Shown here one piece after another: positions 45,074 through 53,954 of a DNA stretch of 64,000 nucleotides. Made by a program: the position numbers and the translations under genes. The stretch is taken from contig NZ_CP022957.1 in the NCBI RefSeq assembly GCF_002269385.1, positions 1,545,001 through 1,609,000 on the forward strand, read 5' to 3'. How positions within the stretch are numbered: the first letter of the stretch is position 1; every line of letters starts with the position of its first letter. The notes under the pieces are model-generated. The model worked only from the letters and a program-made list of their open reading frames with translations. It searched no databases and was not told the origin of the DNA. Source of the stretch: Maribacter cobaltidurans. Its GTDB lineage: Bacteria > Bacteroidota > Bacteroidia > Flavobacteriales > Flavobacteriaceae.

Positions 45074-46066
45074 CTAGATTAGGGTTTCTAAGGGTTCAAA
45101 CCAGTTATGATTAGCCATTTTAAATTTGGAGGAGTGTGCTGGCAATATTCGAGTTGCTTTTAAATCCTTGGTAGCTTGGATAACATCTTCGGGAAAACAG
45201 TGTACAGCCCGCCAAGCAGCATTGTACTGTCCATTATCCAGAATGGCAAAATCTATGGAAGGATATTTATTGCCAATTTCTTCAAAATGCCTATCGTACC
45301 CACTGTCTCCACCCACATAACGGGTCATTGTTTGCGATTGAATGACAAATGATGCCCAAAGCGTGTTGTTGCGAGAAAATCCTCTTCCAGAAAAATGTCG
45401 GGCAGGTTCACAATGAATGGCTAAGTCCTGAGTTTGTTTAGTGTTTTCATACCAATTAAACTCGATGATTTTGTCAGAAGAATACCCCCATTTTTTTAAA
45501 TGACTGCCTACACCTAATCCGCATATTACCTTGTCCACTTTTTCTCTTAGGTTTAAAATCGTTGGATAATCTAAATGGTCATAATGGTCGTGGGTAATAA
45601 GTAGGTAATCGATTACAGGGAAATCCTCTGCCTGATAAATATTTGTTCCAGCAAAAGCTTTGTTTGTACCTGGAATAGGAGAAGCATTTCCGCTAAATAC
45701 TGGGTCAATTAAATAGATTTTTTGGTCTAACTGAATGAAGTAACTAGAATGGCCAAACCATACCAGAATATCTTTATCGTGTGATAGATTTTGCAAATCT
45801 GTTTTAACAATTGGTAATGCCTCTTTGGGAACAGCTTCCTGTGGTCTTTCAAACAACTGTTCTTTTAGCAATTGTGCCCAGGAATAATTTGGGGTGAGCA
45901 TTGGGGTAGAGTTGATATTTTGAAATTTACCATCCTTATAATTTGAAAATTGCTTGTACCCAAGCTGGACTTCTTTTGAGGGAACTGCTCCATATTTATC
46001 TTGTTGCATAAAGAGTACAATTGATAGTATCATTACTGAAACAACTCCTAAAGCTACCCCCAACAT
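45074..46066 (-). CDS. MBL-fold metallo-hydrolase (UlaG/NAPE-PLD-like)
   Basis: A 330-residue metallo-beta-lactamase-fold hydrolase with an N-terminal transmembrane or signal segment (LGVALGVVSVMILSIVLFM). The zinc-binding motif is LLITHDHYDHLDYP; later ligands are in HCEPARHFSGRG and VGGDSGYDRHF. This domain order matches lipoprotein/NAPE-PLD-like lactonase-fold enzymes acting on phosphodiester or lactone substrates. It is the last gene of a seven-gene minus-strand run that also has redox genes. Confidence 0.88.
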   Translation of the reverse strand: MLGVALGVVSVMILSIVLFMQQDKYGAVPSKEVQLGYKQFSNYKDGKFQNINSTPMLTPNYSWAQLLKEQLFERPQEAVPKEALPIVKTDLQNLSHDKDILVWFGHSSYFIQLDQKIYLIDPVFSGNASPIPGTNKAFAGTNIYQAEDFPVIDYLLITHDHYDHLDYPTILNLREKVDKVICGLGVGSHLKKWGYSSDKIIEFNWYENTKQTQDLAIHCEPARHFSGRGFSRNNTLWASFVIQSQTMTRYVGGDSGYDRHFEEIGNKYPSIDFAILDNGQYNAAWRAVHCFPEDVIQATKDLKATRILPAHSSKFKMANHNWFEPLETLI

Positions 46067-46249
46067 CTTAAATAATTTTTTAAAAATCTTTGCACAAATT
46101 CAGGGTTTTTTACCTTTAACTAGAGAGGAGAACATTCCGGGGTTTTGGACAAGTTTGTTGGCTGCCATCATTACCAAAAAAACGGTAAGAAGTTCTGCCA
46201 TGCCCAAAATGCAATTTTTCTTTTTTTATTCATTAGAGCTGTACTGTGG

Positions 46250-46671
46250 TTAAACTCTGTGCTCATCAGATAACCAGTTCTTAATACTTTCTTTGATAGC
46301 TTTCGGGCTAATATTTTCGTTAACTGCTCTTACTGTCAAGGAAGGCAACTCTTCATCTGAAGCAAATCTTAGGGCTACAATTTGACCCATAGTTAATTTA
46401 CTTTCCAAGGTTTCAAATTTTTTACCTGTTAAAATATAGTAGCGAAGCCTTAGTTCTGCTCTTATGGTTCTGTCCTGATTTTTAGTAGCATACATACGTG
46501 CTATCAACGAAGTAAGAAAAACACTGACTGCTACAACCATAAAAATTTTTCAGTAAGGCCATAATCAGAAGACTACAATACGATGCTCAATGTCACCCCG
46601 ATTAAGGTAAGGGGTGATAAAATAAAATGATGAAGTGGATAGTAACGAGTGTGATTTTTAAAACTTTGCAT
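46250..46671 (-). pseudogene. DUF6526-family membrane protein, nonsense and frameshift
   Basis: The ATG at 46671 opens FKNHTRYYPLHHF, then a first membrane segment, matching the start of DUF6526 proteins. A TAG interrupts after about 32 codons; the same frame continues with SDYGLTEKFLWL, then a 1-nt shift near 46540 leads to the rest of the family sequence (RTIRAELRLRYYILTGKKFE, LRFASDEELPSLTVRAV). Full members are about 140 residues, equal to the 422 nt here. Two lesions make it non-functional unless the C-terminal part is used alone. Confidence 0.75.
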
Positions 46672-46681
46672 AGTTGATGAT

Positions 46682-47008
46682 TTAAAGTTTTACTTTATCT
46701 AAGAACACAATGCTCAGCACGATTGAAATAACCAAGGCTCCTATAATAAAGATGATTAATGACAATTTATTTTTGATTGTGATTTTTGCATATTGGAATA
46801 AGAAGTAACCCACTATTATATTAAAAAATGACCACAATACATTTACCCAAGGTGCAGACAGGCCTTTTCCAGGTGGGTCTGCAAACGGTGTAGGGAATGG
46901 GTCGCCGGATATCCCATTTATCAGATGGGGAATAGCATTGGCAAGAAACATACCCGCAAAAAATGCAGCTACATAATGATACCATTTTTTATTGTTTGAA
47001 ATTTCCAT
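46682..47008 (-). CDS. Small multi-helix membrane protein
   Basis: A 108-residue protein with three hydrophobic helices (YHYVAAFFAGMFLANAIPH, VLWSFFNIIVGYFLFQYA, LSLIIFIIGALVISIVLSIV) and a loop GDPFPTPFADPPGKG. No named function. It lies 10 bp upstream of the DUF6526 remnant and 39 bp downstream of the MarR gene on the same strand. Confidence 0.75.
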   Translation of the reverse strand: MEISNNKKWYHYVAAFFAGMFLANAIPHLINGISGDPFPTPFADPPGKGLSAPWVNVLWSFFNIIVGYFLFQYAKITIKNKLSLIIFIIGALVISIVLSIVFLDKVKL

Positions 47009-47047
47009 AAATTTTAATTTTTTAGAATGTAATTTACTGATTCTTCA

Positions 47048-47500
47048 CTATCTATTTTTTTGTACTGAAATGGCAATGAGCTTTTGCAAGGTTCGTTTCA
47101 TTTTTTCCATTTCTTCTTGGTCTATACCCAAAGTACCTATTGAATAAGCCAATTTTTCTGGGATGATATTTGCCTGCTGTTTTAATTCTACGCCTTTCTT
47201 TGTCAGGCTAATTTCTACCACACGTTCATCAATAGAGGAGCGTTTACGAGTTATCAACTCCTGGTTTTCCAACCTTTTTAATAAAGGAGTTAATGTGTTG
47301 GACTCCAGCATTAATTTATCCCCAATTTCATTTACTGTTAGGGTGTGGTATTGCCAAAGTACTAACATGGTTAAATACTGAGGGTAGGTAAGCCCCAACA
47401 TATTGAGAAGTGGTGTATAAAGTTTTGTTACAACTCTGGAAGCTGCGTAAATGGGGAAACAATATTGATTCTCTAATTCTAGACTTGGTTCTTCATTCAT
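47048..47500 (-). CDS. OhrR-like MarR-family organic peroxide sensor
   Basis: A 150-residue MarR regulator with the OhrR pattern: ENQYCFPIYAASRVVTKLY places a conserved Cys at position 14 and the following Tyr pair that senses hydroperoxides. The HTH and wing are LTVNEIGDKLMLESNTLTPL and SSIDERVVEISLTKKG. OhrR proteins repress peroxide-detoxification genes and are oxidised at that Cys. It follows the broken glutathione peroxidase by 3 bp. Confidence 0.88.
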   Translation of the reverse strand: MNEEPSLELENQYCFPIYAASRVVTKLYTPLLNMLGLTYPQYLTMLVLWQYHTLTVNEIGDKLMLESNTLTPLLKRLENQELITRKRSSIDERVVEISLTKKGVELKQQANIIPEKLAYSIGTLGIDQEEMEKMKRTLQKLIAISVQKNR

Positions 47501-47503
47501 TTT

Positions 47504-47983
47504 TTAAAGAATTTTTTGAAGATAACTTTCCATTTTTTCAGGCTTTGTTATAGGAGCAAATCTTTTCGCAGGATTACCGTTTTTATCAATTATAAATTTC
47601 GTAAAATTCCATTTGATGTTACTGCCAAAAACCCCTCTAAGTTTGGATTTCAAATACTTAAATACAGGGTGTGTGTTAGTTCCGTTCACTTCCACTTTGT
47701 CAAACATGGGGAAACTTACACCATAATTAATTTCGCAAAACTCACTAATCTACTCGGCTGTCCCTTTTTCTTGTTGACCAAATTGGTTGCTCGGAAAACC
47801 CAAAATAACCAATCCTTTGTCGCTGTATTTTTTATATAAATATTCCAATCCCTTATATTGGGGAGTTAAGCCACACTTGCTGGCCGTGTTTATAATTACA
47901 ATGGTTTTACCTTCAAACTCTTTTAAAGAAATACTTTCCCCATTGAGTTTTTTGACTTCAAATTTAAAAATATTTGAATCCAT
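47504..47983 (-). pseudogene. Glutathione peroxidase gene with an in-frame TAG
   Basis: Two segments in the same frame form one glutathione peroxidase of 159 codons. The first carries IINTASKCGLTPQYKGLEYL with the catalytic Cys37 and GFPSNQFGQQEKGTAE; a TAG at 47750-47752 (minus strand) follows; the frame then continues ISEFCEINYGVSFPMFDKVEVNG and the WNFTKFIIDKNG part. The stop replaces a residue that is usually Glu or Gln, one base change from TAG. The gene looks recently inactivated, or reads through. Confidence 0.8.
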
Positions 47984-47989
47984 AGTACT

Positions 47990-48817
47990 CTATTTGTTTG
48001 TTGGGAAATACATCTTAAAAAATGCTTTCATGTCTTTCCAAGAAGCTTTGTCTGCTTCCTCATTATAGGAAATTGGGATGTTGAATTTTTCTCCAACCTC
48101 AGTGGATTCTTTGTTGGTAAATGCGTGTGTAGCGTTCTCATAAGATTTAAACTGATAGGTTATATTATTTTTTTTCATCTGTTCATGAAAATTATCGATA
48201 TCAGCTTGAGGTACAAAAGAATCACTTGCCCCATGACATATTAAAACCTCGGTATTTTGCATGGCAGGACTAGCCTGAAATCCTGTTAACCCACCGTGAA
48301 AACTCACCACTGTTTCTAAAGGCACTCCCAAACTAGCCGCAAATAATGAAACCGTTCCTCCAAAGCAATAGCCAATAGAGCTTACCTTAGCAGCATTTAC
48401 CTGTTCGAGTTGAGTAACGGTTTTGTAGGCAGCCTGCATTCTGCTTTTTATCAGATTAGGGTCGCTATAGAAACTTCCGGCATTTGCTTGGGCATCGGTT
48501 GGATTATCTACCACAAAACCATTTCCGTACATATCTACTGCAAAAGCTACATACCCAAGTTCAGCCAGCATTTTGGCACGGCTCTTTACATATTCATTAA
48601 GACCCCACCACTCAGGCACTACTAAAATTGCCGGTTGTTTGCTTTTTTGCTTTGCAGGGTAATAAACAAAACCTTTAAGGTTAACTTCTCCGTCTTTATA
48701 AGAAATCTCTTCAGTTTTTATTTTACTTTTTTCTTGGTCTCTACTTTGTGCTATCAAAGAAGTCGCACTAAGTGTTATTGCAAGAAGCAATAAAAGGAAT
48801 GTTTTTGTGTTTTTCAT
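47990..48817 (-). CDS. Exported dienelactone hydrolase family protein
   Basis: A 275-residue alpha/beta hydrolase with a signal peptide (MKNTKTFLLLLLAITLSATS). The family nucleophile is in SSIGYCFGGTVSL (Cys, as in dienelactone hydrolases), the Asp in GASDSFVPQADI and the His in NATHAFTN. It hydrolyses lactones or esters in the periplasm. It lies 28 bp after the aldo/keto reductase and 6 bp before the peroxidase remnant. Confidence 0.9.
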   Translation of the reverse strand: MKNTKTFLLLLLAITLSATSLIAQSRDQEKSKIKTEEISYKDGEVNLKGFVYYPAKQKSKQPAILVVPEWWGLNEYVKSRAKMLAELGYVAFAVDMYGNGFVVDNPTDAQANAGSFYSDPNLIKSRMQAAYKTVTQLEQVNAAKVSSIGYCFGGTVSLFAASLGVPLETVVSFHGGLTGFQASPAMQNTEVLICHGASDSFVPQADIDNFHEQMKKNNITYQFKSYENATHAFTNKESTEVGEKFNIPISYNEEADKASWKDMKAFFKMYFPTNK

Positions 48818-48844
48818 CTTTATAAGATTTAGTTGCTTTAACGT

Positions 48845-49876
48845 TTACATGAAAAATTCGCCATTGGTTCTGTCCTTTGCAGTAAATTGAAGCATCCAAT
48901 GTGGATAGATTGGGTTAAGTGTGGTTAAGTCGTCAAGCTTCTTTACATCTTCAGCTTCCATTTTCCAGTCAGTGGTTTTAATATTGTCTTCTAATTGGTG
49001 TGGCTTGGTAGCACCAATAAGTACCGAGGTTACACCATCTTTTCTCAAAAGGTAGTTGAGTGCAGCTTGCGGAACTGTAGCATCATATTTAATAGCAATT
49101 TTTTCTAACTCATCAACCAAGGCATAACCTTTTTCAGGGTCTATTTGGATAAAATTCTGCTCTTCGTTAGTTCTTCTTGCTCCTTCAGGCATAGGTTTGT
49201 CTTTTCGGTATTTACCTGTTAAAAATCCTCCACCTAATGGTGACCAAGGGGTAAAGGCTAATTTTTGATCCAAACAAAGAGGCATCAATTCATATTCTAC
49301 ATCTCTTGAAATAAGGGAATAGATGGCTTGCAATGAAACTGGTTTTTGCCAGTGATTTTTTTCAGCGGTACTGATAAATTTCATTAGCTGCCAGGCTGGA
49401 AAATTACTTACTCCATAATATCTTATTTTTCCTTGTGATACGAGGTCGTCAAGGGTAGAGATGGTCTCTTCAAATGGAGTGATGGGATCATAACTGTGTA
49501 GGATGTAGTGGTCAATATAGTCTGTGCCCAATCGTTTTAAGCTATTGTGGCAGCTCTCTATAATATGTTTTCTGGAAAGCCCCACATTATTAATTTCTTT
49601 ACTCATTCTGCCACGTACTTTGGTAGCGATGATCATGTCCTTTCGTTTGTCTTTAACTGCTTTTCCCAATATTTCTTCTGATTGACCGTGAGAGTACACA
49701 TCTGCCGAGTCGAAATAGTTGATACCCGAATCTATAGCAATGTCCACCAATCTCTTACTGTCTTTATAATCTAGAGACCCCACTACACTCCAGTAGCCAC
49801 TGCTTCCAAAACTCATCGTTCCCAAGCACAGTTCTGAAACTAAAATCCCTGAATTTCCTAATTGATTATACTTCAT
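48845..49876 (-). CDS. Aldo/keto reductase (cytoplasmic)
   Basis: A 343-residue aldo/keto reductase without a signal. The tetrad is visible in INYFDSADVYSHG, MIIATKVRGRM and HYILHSYDP. It resembles the YakC/YajO-like group and would reduce aldehydes or ketones with NADPH. It is the first gene of the minus-strand stress operon, with an 18-bp palindrome about 60 bp upstream. A second, unrelated-subgroup reductase occurs at 3093-4217. Confidence 0.92.
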   Translation of the reverse strand: MKYNQLGNSGILVSELCLGTMSFGSSGYWSVVGSLDYKDSKRLVDIAIDSGINYFDSADVYSHGQSEEILGKAVKDKRKDMIIATKVRGRMSKEINNVGLSRKHIIESCHNSLKRLGTDYIDHYILHSYDPITPFEETISTLDDLVSQGKIRYYGVSNFPAWQLMKFISTAEKNHWQKPVSLQAIYSLISRDVEYELMPLCLDQKLAFTPWSPLGGGFLTGKYRKDKPMPEGARRTNEEQNFIQIDPEKGYALVDELEKIAIKYDATVPQAALNYLLRKDGVTSVLIGATKPHQLEDNIKTTDWKMEAEDVKKLDDLTTLNPIYPHWMLQFTAKDRTNGEFFM

Positions 49877-49933
49877 CTTATTAAAATTTTAATTTTTGCA
49901 AATATTAATATGTAAATATAAATCTTTGTAGAT

Positions 49934-49951
49934 TAAATCGCAAGCGATTTA
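49934..49951. promoter_or_regulatory. Perfect 18-bp palindrome upstream of the reductase operon
   Basis: TAAATCGCAAGCGATTTA has two perfect 8-bp arms around a central AA. It lies 57 bp upstream of the aldo/keto reductase start, in the expected place for an operator. MarR/OhrR-type proteins use short palindromes of this size, and an OhrR-like gene is in the same operon. Confidence 0.6.
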
Positions 49952-50242
49952 TATTGTAAAAAGTTAGATTCTCATTTTTTACTTTTCTGTGGCTTCTTTT
50001 ACACTGACTGGTAATGTCGCGCCATGTGAAGTCCGGCTAATTTTAAGGAACTATAGCAAAATCCCATCAACGATGATATTCAAAGTTGACTTCCGTTTAA
50101 TCAAATATCATTATTCGCCAAGGAAAACGCTTCCTTGTAGATTTTTAGGTATAGGGATCAAAATTAGACGCACCAAATTGCATATAGCATCCTGATATTT
50201 GGAGTTATTGAGCAGTAGCGGCGGTTTTGACAAAAAAGTTAC
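49952..50242. other. Intergenic region without a supported gene
   Basis: About 290 bp between the palindrome and an unidentified 3' remnant. One plus-strand frame of 68 codons (49989-50195) is present but has basic, low-quality composition and no recognisable feature, so it was not called. Confidence 0.4.
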
Positions 50243-50449
50243 TTATCCTAAGTTTTTAGCAATCTGACGGAGCGTGGTGATGATGTCGACTTGCTTTTTG
50301 ATGCATTGTCTGCAGAGGAGTGCAGAAAAAGGTACGCCCCAGGTGTATTATACATCATCGCCCTTTTGTATGATTTCCTTGCGTGTGTAAGCCCTAAGAT
50401 TGGCAAATAAATCACTGATAGGAAATCCGCTAGGATGTTCGCAAGTAGA
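50243..50449 (-). pseudogene. Unidentified 3' gene remnant with an internal stop
   Basis: On the minus strand a protein-like frame reads SGFPISDLFANLRAYTRKEI, stops once at TAA, and continues YTWGVPFSALLCRQCIKKQV to a final TAA at 50243. There is no start at its 5' end. It looks like the last 65-70 codons of a lost gene. I do not recognise the family. Confidence 0.4.
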
Positions 50450-50491
50450 CTATAACTAGCAATGAGTTATGCACCTCTTATGTGCTTTTGA

Positions 50492-51364
50492 TTAACGTTC
50501 CGCCTTTGCAAAACCAACTGTTTTACGGTAAATATTAGGAGAGACTCCGACTTGTTTTTTAAAAAATCTACTGAAATAATATTCATCTGTATATCCGAGT
50601 AAAAAAGCGACTTCCTTTACGGATTTTGATGTAAGATATAACTCTCTTTTTGCTTCAACAACTATTCGTTGTGCTATAAGTTTGGTTAGTGTTTTGTTAA
50701 AATAGTCTTTAACAAGTTTACTTAACACAGTCGAAGAAATATTTAAAACTTCAGAATAGTCTTTGGGAGTATGTTTTGTCTTGTAATTTGCTTCAATAGA
50801 ATTTATCAGCGATTGTAAAATCTGAGGTTTACTATTTCCTTTAGATGCTATTTTTTCACTATCTGTATCTAAGTTTTTTATCCTTAAGATTGAAATAAGA
50901 AATATCTTTAAATAAGACACAAGTGATTCGTGTTGTCCTATTTTGCCATGTGTAATTTCCAACTCCATTTGAGTCATAATATTTAGAAGTGTTTCCTCAT
51001 TTGGCAAATTGAAAAAGGAAGGTCCAAAAATATTATGAAATAAGATGCCTTCTGTTTCAATCTCATTTTGATGCTTATAAGTACAGAAGAAGTCAGAATG
51101 AAAATTCAACACGATTCCGGAAATAAGTTTGATAGACTTTAAGGAATAGGGCTGATAAGGTGAAATACAGATAACTTTTTTATTAGAAATCGTATATTTT
51201 TCTAGCTCTATTTGTAACTGGGCCTCACCTTTGAGAAGAAGTATAATAGAATAATAATTATGCCTTTGTATATGGTCAAAATTACTATCGTCACTAAAAG
51301 AAAATAGCTTAAATGCTAGTTCTCCATTTGTCTCATTGATAAGTGTTGATGCTTTATTTTTCAC
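50492..51364 (-). CDS. AraC-family transcriptional regulator
   Basis: A 290-residue AraC regulator. Residues 1-150 form the cupin-like sensing domain (HNYYSIILLLKGEAQLQIEL), and the C-terminal 100 residues carry two HTHs ending KEVAFLLGYTDEYYFSRFFKKQVGVSP. It lies downstream of the monooxygenase gene on the same strand, separated by a strong hairpin, so it probably has its own promoter. The likely target is the adjacent detoxification genes. Confidence 0.92.
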   Translation of the reverse strand: MKNKASTLINETNGELAFKLFSFSDDSNFDHIQRHNYYSIILLLKGEAQLQIELEKYTISNKKVICISPYQPYSLKSIKLISGIVLNFHSDFFCTYKHQNEIETEGILFHNIFGPSFFNLPNEETLLNIMTQMELEITHGKIGQHESLVSYLKIFLISILRIKNLDTDSEKIASKGNSKPQILQSLINSIEANYKTKHTPKDYSEVLNISSTVLSKLVKDYFNKTLTKLIAQRIVVEAKRELYLTSKSVKEVAFLLGYTDEYYFSRFFKKQVGVSPNIYRKTVGFAKAER

Positions 51365-51380
51365 TCTAAAAATAATTTAA

Positions 51381-51420
51381 ATACCTGAAGATTTTATAAT
51401 TTAACTTAATCTTCAGGTAT
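51381..51420. terminator. Strong bidirectional hairpin between monooxygenase and AraC genes
   Basis: Two perfect 13-bp arms (ATACCTGAAGATT and its complement) around a 14-base loop, flanked by A/T runs. It should terminate the monooxygenase transcript before the AraC gene. Confidence 0.75.
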
Positions 51421-51430
51421 AAATTTAAAA

Positions 51431-51733
51431 TTAGCTCATTTGCGTTTTTGCTGCTAATATGTCCACTTTTTCAATTGTTGGGTCTTCAGCTAATAATTCT
51501 GAAGCATTTGCCATAAGTGCATTAGCAATTTTACCTGATAAATGTGCTTGTCTTCCTTCTTCGTGTGGAAAAGTATCAAAGATGCCAAAAGTAGAAGCAT
51601 CAATTTTAATAGCATACCAAGTCATTGTATCTGGTTCATCAATCGCTAGAGGAAGCGCGTTTGTAATAAAGTTTTCTACCTCTTGCTCTCTTCCTGTCTT
51701 TGCTTGCAATCTGACTAATAATGCGAATTTCAT
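51431..51733 (-). CDS. Antibiotic biosynthesis monooxygenase (ABM) domain protein
   Basis: A 100-residue protein starting MKFALLVRLQAKTGREQEVE at 51733; longer frames add an unlikely extension. The ABM fold features FALLVRLQAKTGREQEVENF, TMTWYAIKID, FGIFDTFPHEEGRQAHLSGK are present. Such small dimeric enzymes oxidise quinols or act in quinone turnover without cofactors. It fits the electrophile/quinone theme of neighbouring genes. Confidence 0.87.
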   Translation of the reverse strand: MKFALLVRLQAKTGREQEVENFITNALPLAIDEPDTMTWYAIKIDASTFGIFDTFPHEEGRQAHLSGKIANALMANASELLAEDPTIEKVDILAAKTQMS

Positions 51734-52039
51734 ATTTTTTATTTTAATGATTAATAATACTATAAATCTATAGCTAAGGTTTCTTTCTGAAAATAGACAG
51801 TTTAGGATTAATGATGGACATTTTTTTCTATGACAAATCAAAAAAGTATCTATTTCAACTTAATATTTATAAGATTACTTTCGAGAATTAACAGGGTTTA
51901 TTGGTTTGATTTCTAGAATTGCAAATAACGACAGTCTGTCTCAAAACTACCTGTTTTGAGGTTTAAATTACGTGATTAAGATAAAAATCAAGGATTGGTT
52001 TGGCAAACAAGTTTTTCATCGAGTTATCCGAACAATGTT
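51734..52039. other. Intergenic region with a hairpin, possible left end of an insertion-sequence remnant
   Basis: About 300 bp without a gene. An 8-bp-arm hairpin (CTCAAAAC, loop TACCT, GTTTTGAG) at 51940-51960 lies 79 bp before the transposase remnant and may belong to the IS end or be a terminator. No clear terminal inverted repeat pair was found. Confidence 0.35.
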
Positions 52040-52815
52040 TTACTGACCTTGTTCTGTCATCATTTGGGTCTTTGCAATGTTATAAGGGCTTAACAATGCA
52101 TTTTTTATGCCGTCTTCAACCACCGCTTTTAGGTTCATTATTCTTTTCAGATTGTAGGCAAGGGCAATGAGCCCGAAATCGGCCGATGCCGCTGCTATAC
52201 CTTTTTTGGTCATGATATGGTCGAAGCCCATTGCCGATTCATGGTTCCGAAAGGATGTTCGACGATGGCCTGCCGTTTTTTGTAAGTATTACCGCTAGCC
52301 TTGATTCTTTGTGCATTGTACTCGATATATCGGGTAAATTCACTTCGTTGTATAATTTTCCCGTTTGCCTTTGGCGAAGTGCATCGATTCCGTACGGGGC
52401 AATTTTTGCACGCCTTAGTCTTGTACTGTTTGAATCGATAATTTCTTCCTTTGTACCATGAGCCGTTACTGGTGAGCAGGTTTCCTTGGGGGCATGTATA
52501 TCGATCGTTGGTGGGATTGTATTGAAAATGTTCCGAGTTGTATTCGGGGTCGGGTGCCTGGCTCGCCCTACCGATGGCCGGTATGACCGTTAGGGTCTTG
52601 ATTCCCAGGGAATGGGCGGTCTGGAACTCACTTCCCGTGTGATAGGCTTTATCGTACAAGGCCGTAAAGTTGTTGGTCTTTAAAATGGCCTTTGCCGTTC
52701 GGAGCATCGTACCCATGGCCTTTTTATCGTTCTGGTTCGCGAGCTTATAGTCGATAAGCAGTTTATGTTCGTCATCGACAGTGGTCTGTGCCGTGTAGCT
52801 GACCTCGGTGATAGT
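52040..52815 (-). mobile_element. IS1182-like transposase remnant, 5'-truncated and frameshifted
   Basis: The C-terminal half of an IS1182-family DDE transposase: SYTAQTTVDDEHKLLIDYKL, ALYDKAYHTGSEF, CKNCPVRNRCT, then VEHPFGTMNRQW. Near 52226 one base is missing from a G run, so the last part (MGFDHIMTKKGIAAASADFG, LIALAYNLKRIMNL) is in another frame. The N-terminal half is absent; at about 52815 the sequence switches to an unrelated, oppositely oriented gene fragment. The element is dead and cannot move on its own. Confidence 0.82.
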
Positions 52816-53205
52816 AGAACGGAATAAAAATCTAAAAGCCGATTTCGAGAAACATAAAAATATTATTATCAGTGGTTCATTGGTAAGTTGGGGGAATGAG
52901 TGGCAAACGTTATTTGATTTGGCAATATTCATTCAACTAAATGACAAAAAAAGAATGGAACGCCTTGAAAAGCGTGAAATCGACCGTAACGGGGAAAAGC
53001 TGCAATACGACAAAATTCGGAGGCTTTTTTGAAATGGGCAAGACAATATGAAGACGTTAATTTTGATGGTAGGTCGCTTAAAACCCATAACAACTGGATT
53101 GAATTATTCAATTGTAAAGTCTTAAGATTGGATGGAGAATTGGAATTGAATCAGAAAAAGGAAACAGTATTGATTGAAATAAGAAATTTTCAACGTATGC
53201 TATGA
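52816..53205 (+). pseudogene. AAA/shikimate-kinase-like ATPase fragment, truncated and frameshifted
   Basis: The C-terminal part of a small P-loop kinase-type protein (IIISGSLVSWGNEWQTLFDL, FIQLNDKKRMERLEKREIDR). At a six-T run near 53025 the frame shifts; the remainder (KWARQYEDVNFDGRS, then LFNCKVLRLDGELELNQK) lies in the next frame to a TGA at 53203. The P-loop half is missing, cut at the transposase junction. The insertion sequence probably replaced the 5' part. Confidence 0.7.
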
Positions 53206-53519
53206 AAGGCTCTAGCGAGCCTGTTGGTGATTAGTCCGGTAAAATAGACCTTTTTTTAGACATTTTTACTTTTTCAATAGGTTCTAATAGACGGCAGTTT
53301 TTGGTTCTGAATATACAGGCATAAAATATCTTACGACAGGAAATTCATGGACTTTCGATCGAAAAAGTTGGAAGTTGAAGCATCATCCCAATTTCAGTAA
53401 AAAGATTTTTTTCGCTTTTTTACAATCCACAAAGACCTCTAAACATTAACTTTCGCTTCTGTAAAAATCTGTTCAACCCTAATTTAACTATACTGCCAAT
53501 TTTTAAGAAGCACTAGATT
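53206..53519. other. Intergenic region without a supported gene
   Basis: About 310 bp between the kinase remnant and the VOC gene. I see no open frame, repeat or strong hairpin. It probably carries the promoter of the following plus-strand operon. Confidence 0.4.
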
Positions 53520-53891
53520 ATGAAACACGCAATCCAAAACTTTCAAATACCGGTCATTGAATTTGACCGTGCGTTAAAGTTCTATACTACCGTAATGGGC
53601 TATGACTTGCAGATAATGGAATTTCAAGGCGCTAAAATGGCAATCTTCCGATACGACACAAAAGACGGGGTTGGAGGCACTATTATCGAGGCGGAGTGGC
53701 TCGAACCTTCGGATAACGGCACCCTTGTTTATTTGCAGGCGGGGGAAGACCTGCAACCGTTCCTGGACCGAGTATCCACAGCCGGTGGCAAGGAATTGTT
53801 TCCCAAGACGGAGTTGGGTCCCGGAATGGGCTTTTTCGGGATCTTCAAGGATACCGAAGGAAACCGTGTAGGTCTGTATTCCAAAAAATAA
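53520..53891 (+). CDS. VOC-superfamily (glyoxalase/bleomycin resistance-like) protein
   Basis: A 123-residue single-domain vicinal-oxygen-chelate protein: IQNFQIPVIEFDRALKFYTT, YDLQIMEFQGAKMAIF, then GPGMGFFGIFKDTEGNRVGL. Proteins of this class bind a metal and act on or sequester small electrophiles. It starts a plus-strand group with further VOC, YCII and START-type proteins. Confidence 0.9.
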   Translation: MKHAIQNFQIPVIEFDRALKFYTTVMGYDLQIMEFQGAKMAIFRYDTKDGVGGTIIEAEWLEPSDNGTLVYLQAGEDLQPFLDRVSTAGGKELFPKTELGPGMGFFGIFKDTEGNRVGLYSKK

Positions 53892-53954
53892 TTAATTGCT
53901 ATCTTTTCATAGAAAAAGATAATGACCAATACGTTTCATTCATTACAGAAGCCG

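Noticed and set aside
18452..47752. Several genes interrupted by single in-frame stops, considered as possible stop-codon recoding
   Set aside because: The lesions use both TAA and TAG, and one gene also has a frameshift. Intact genes such as the carboxylesterase, the Tat aldo/keto reductase and the RND adaptor end normally at TAG, so ordinary gene decay is the simpler explanation.
49989..50195. 68-codon plus-strand frame
   Set aside because: There is no domain and no convincing start context, and it lies in a region of gene remnants.
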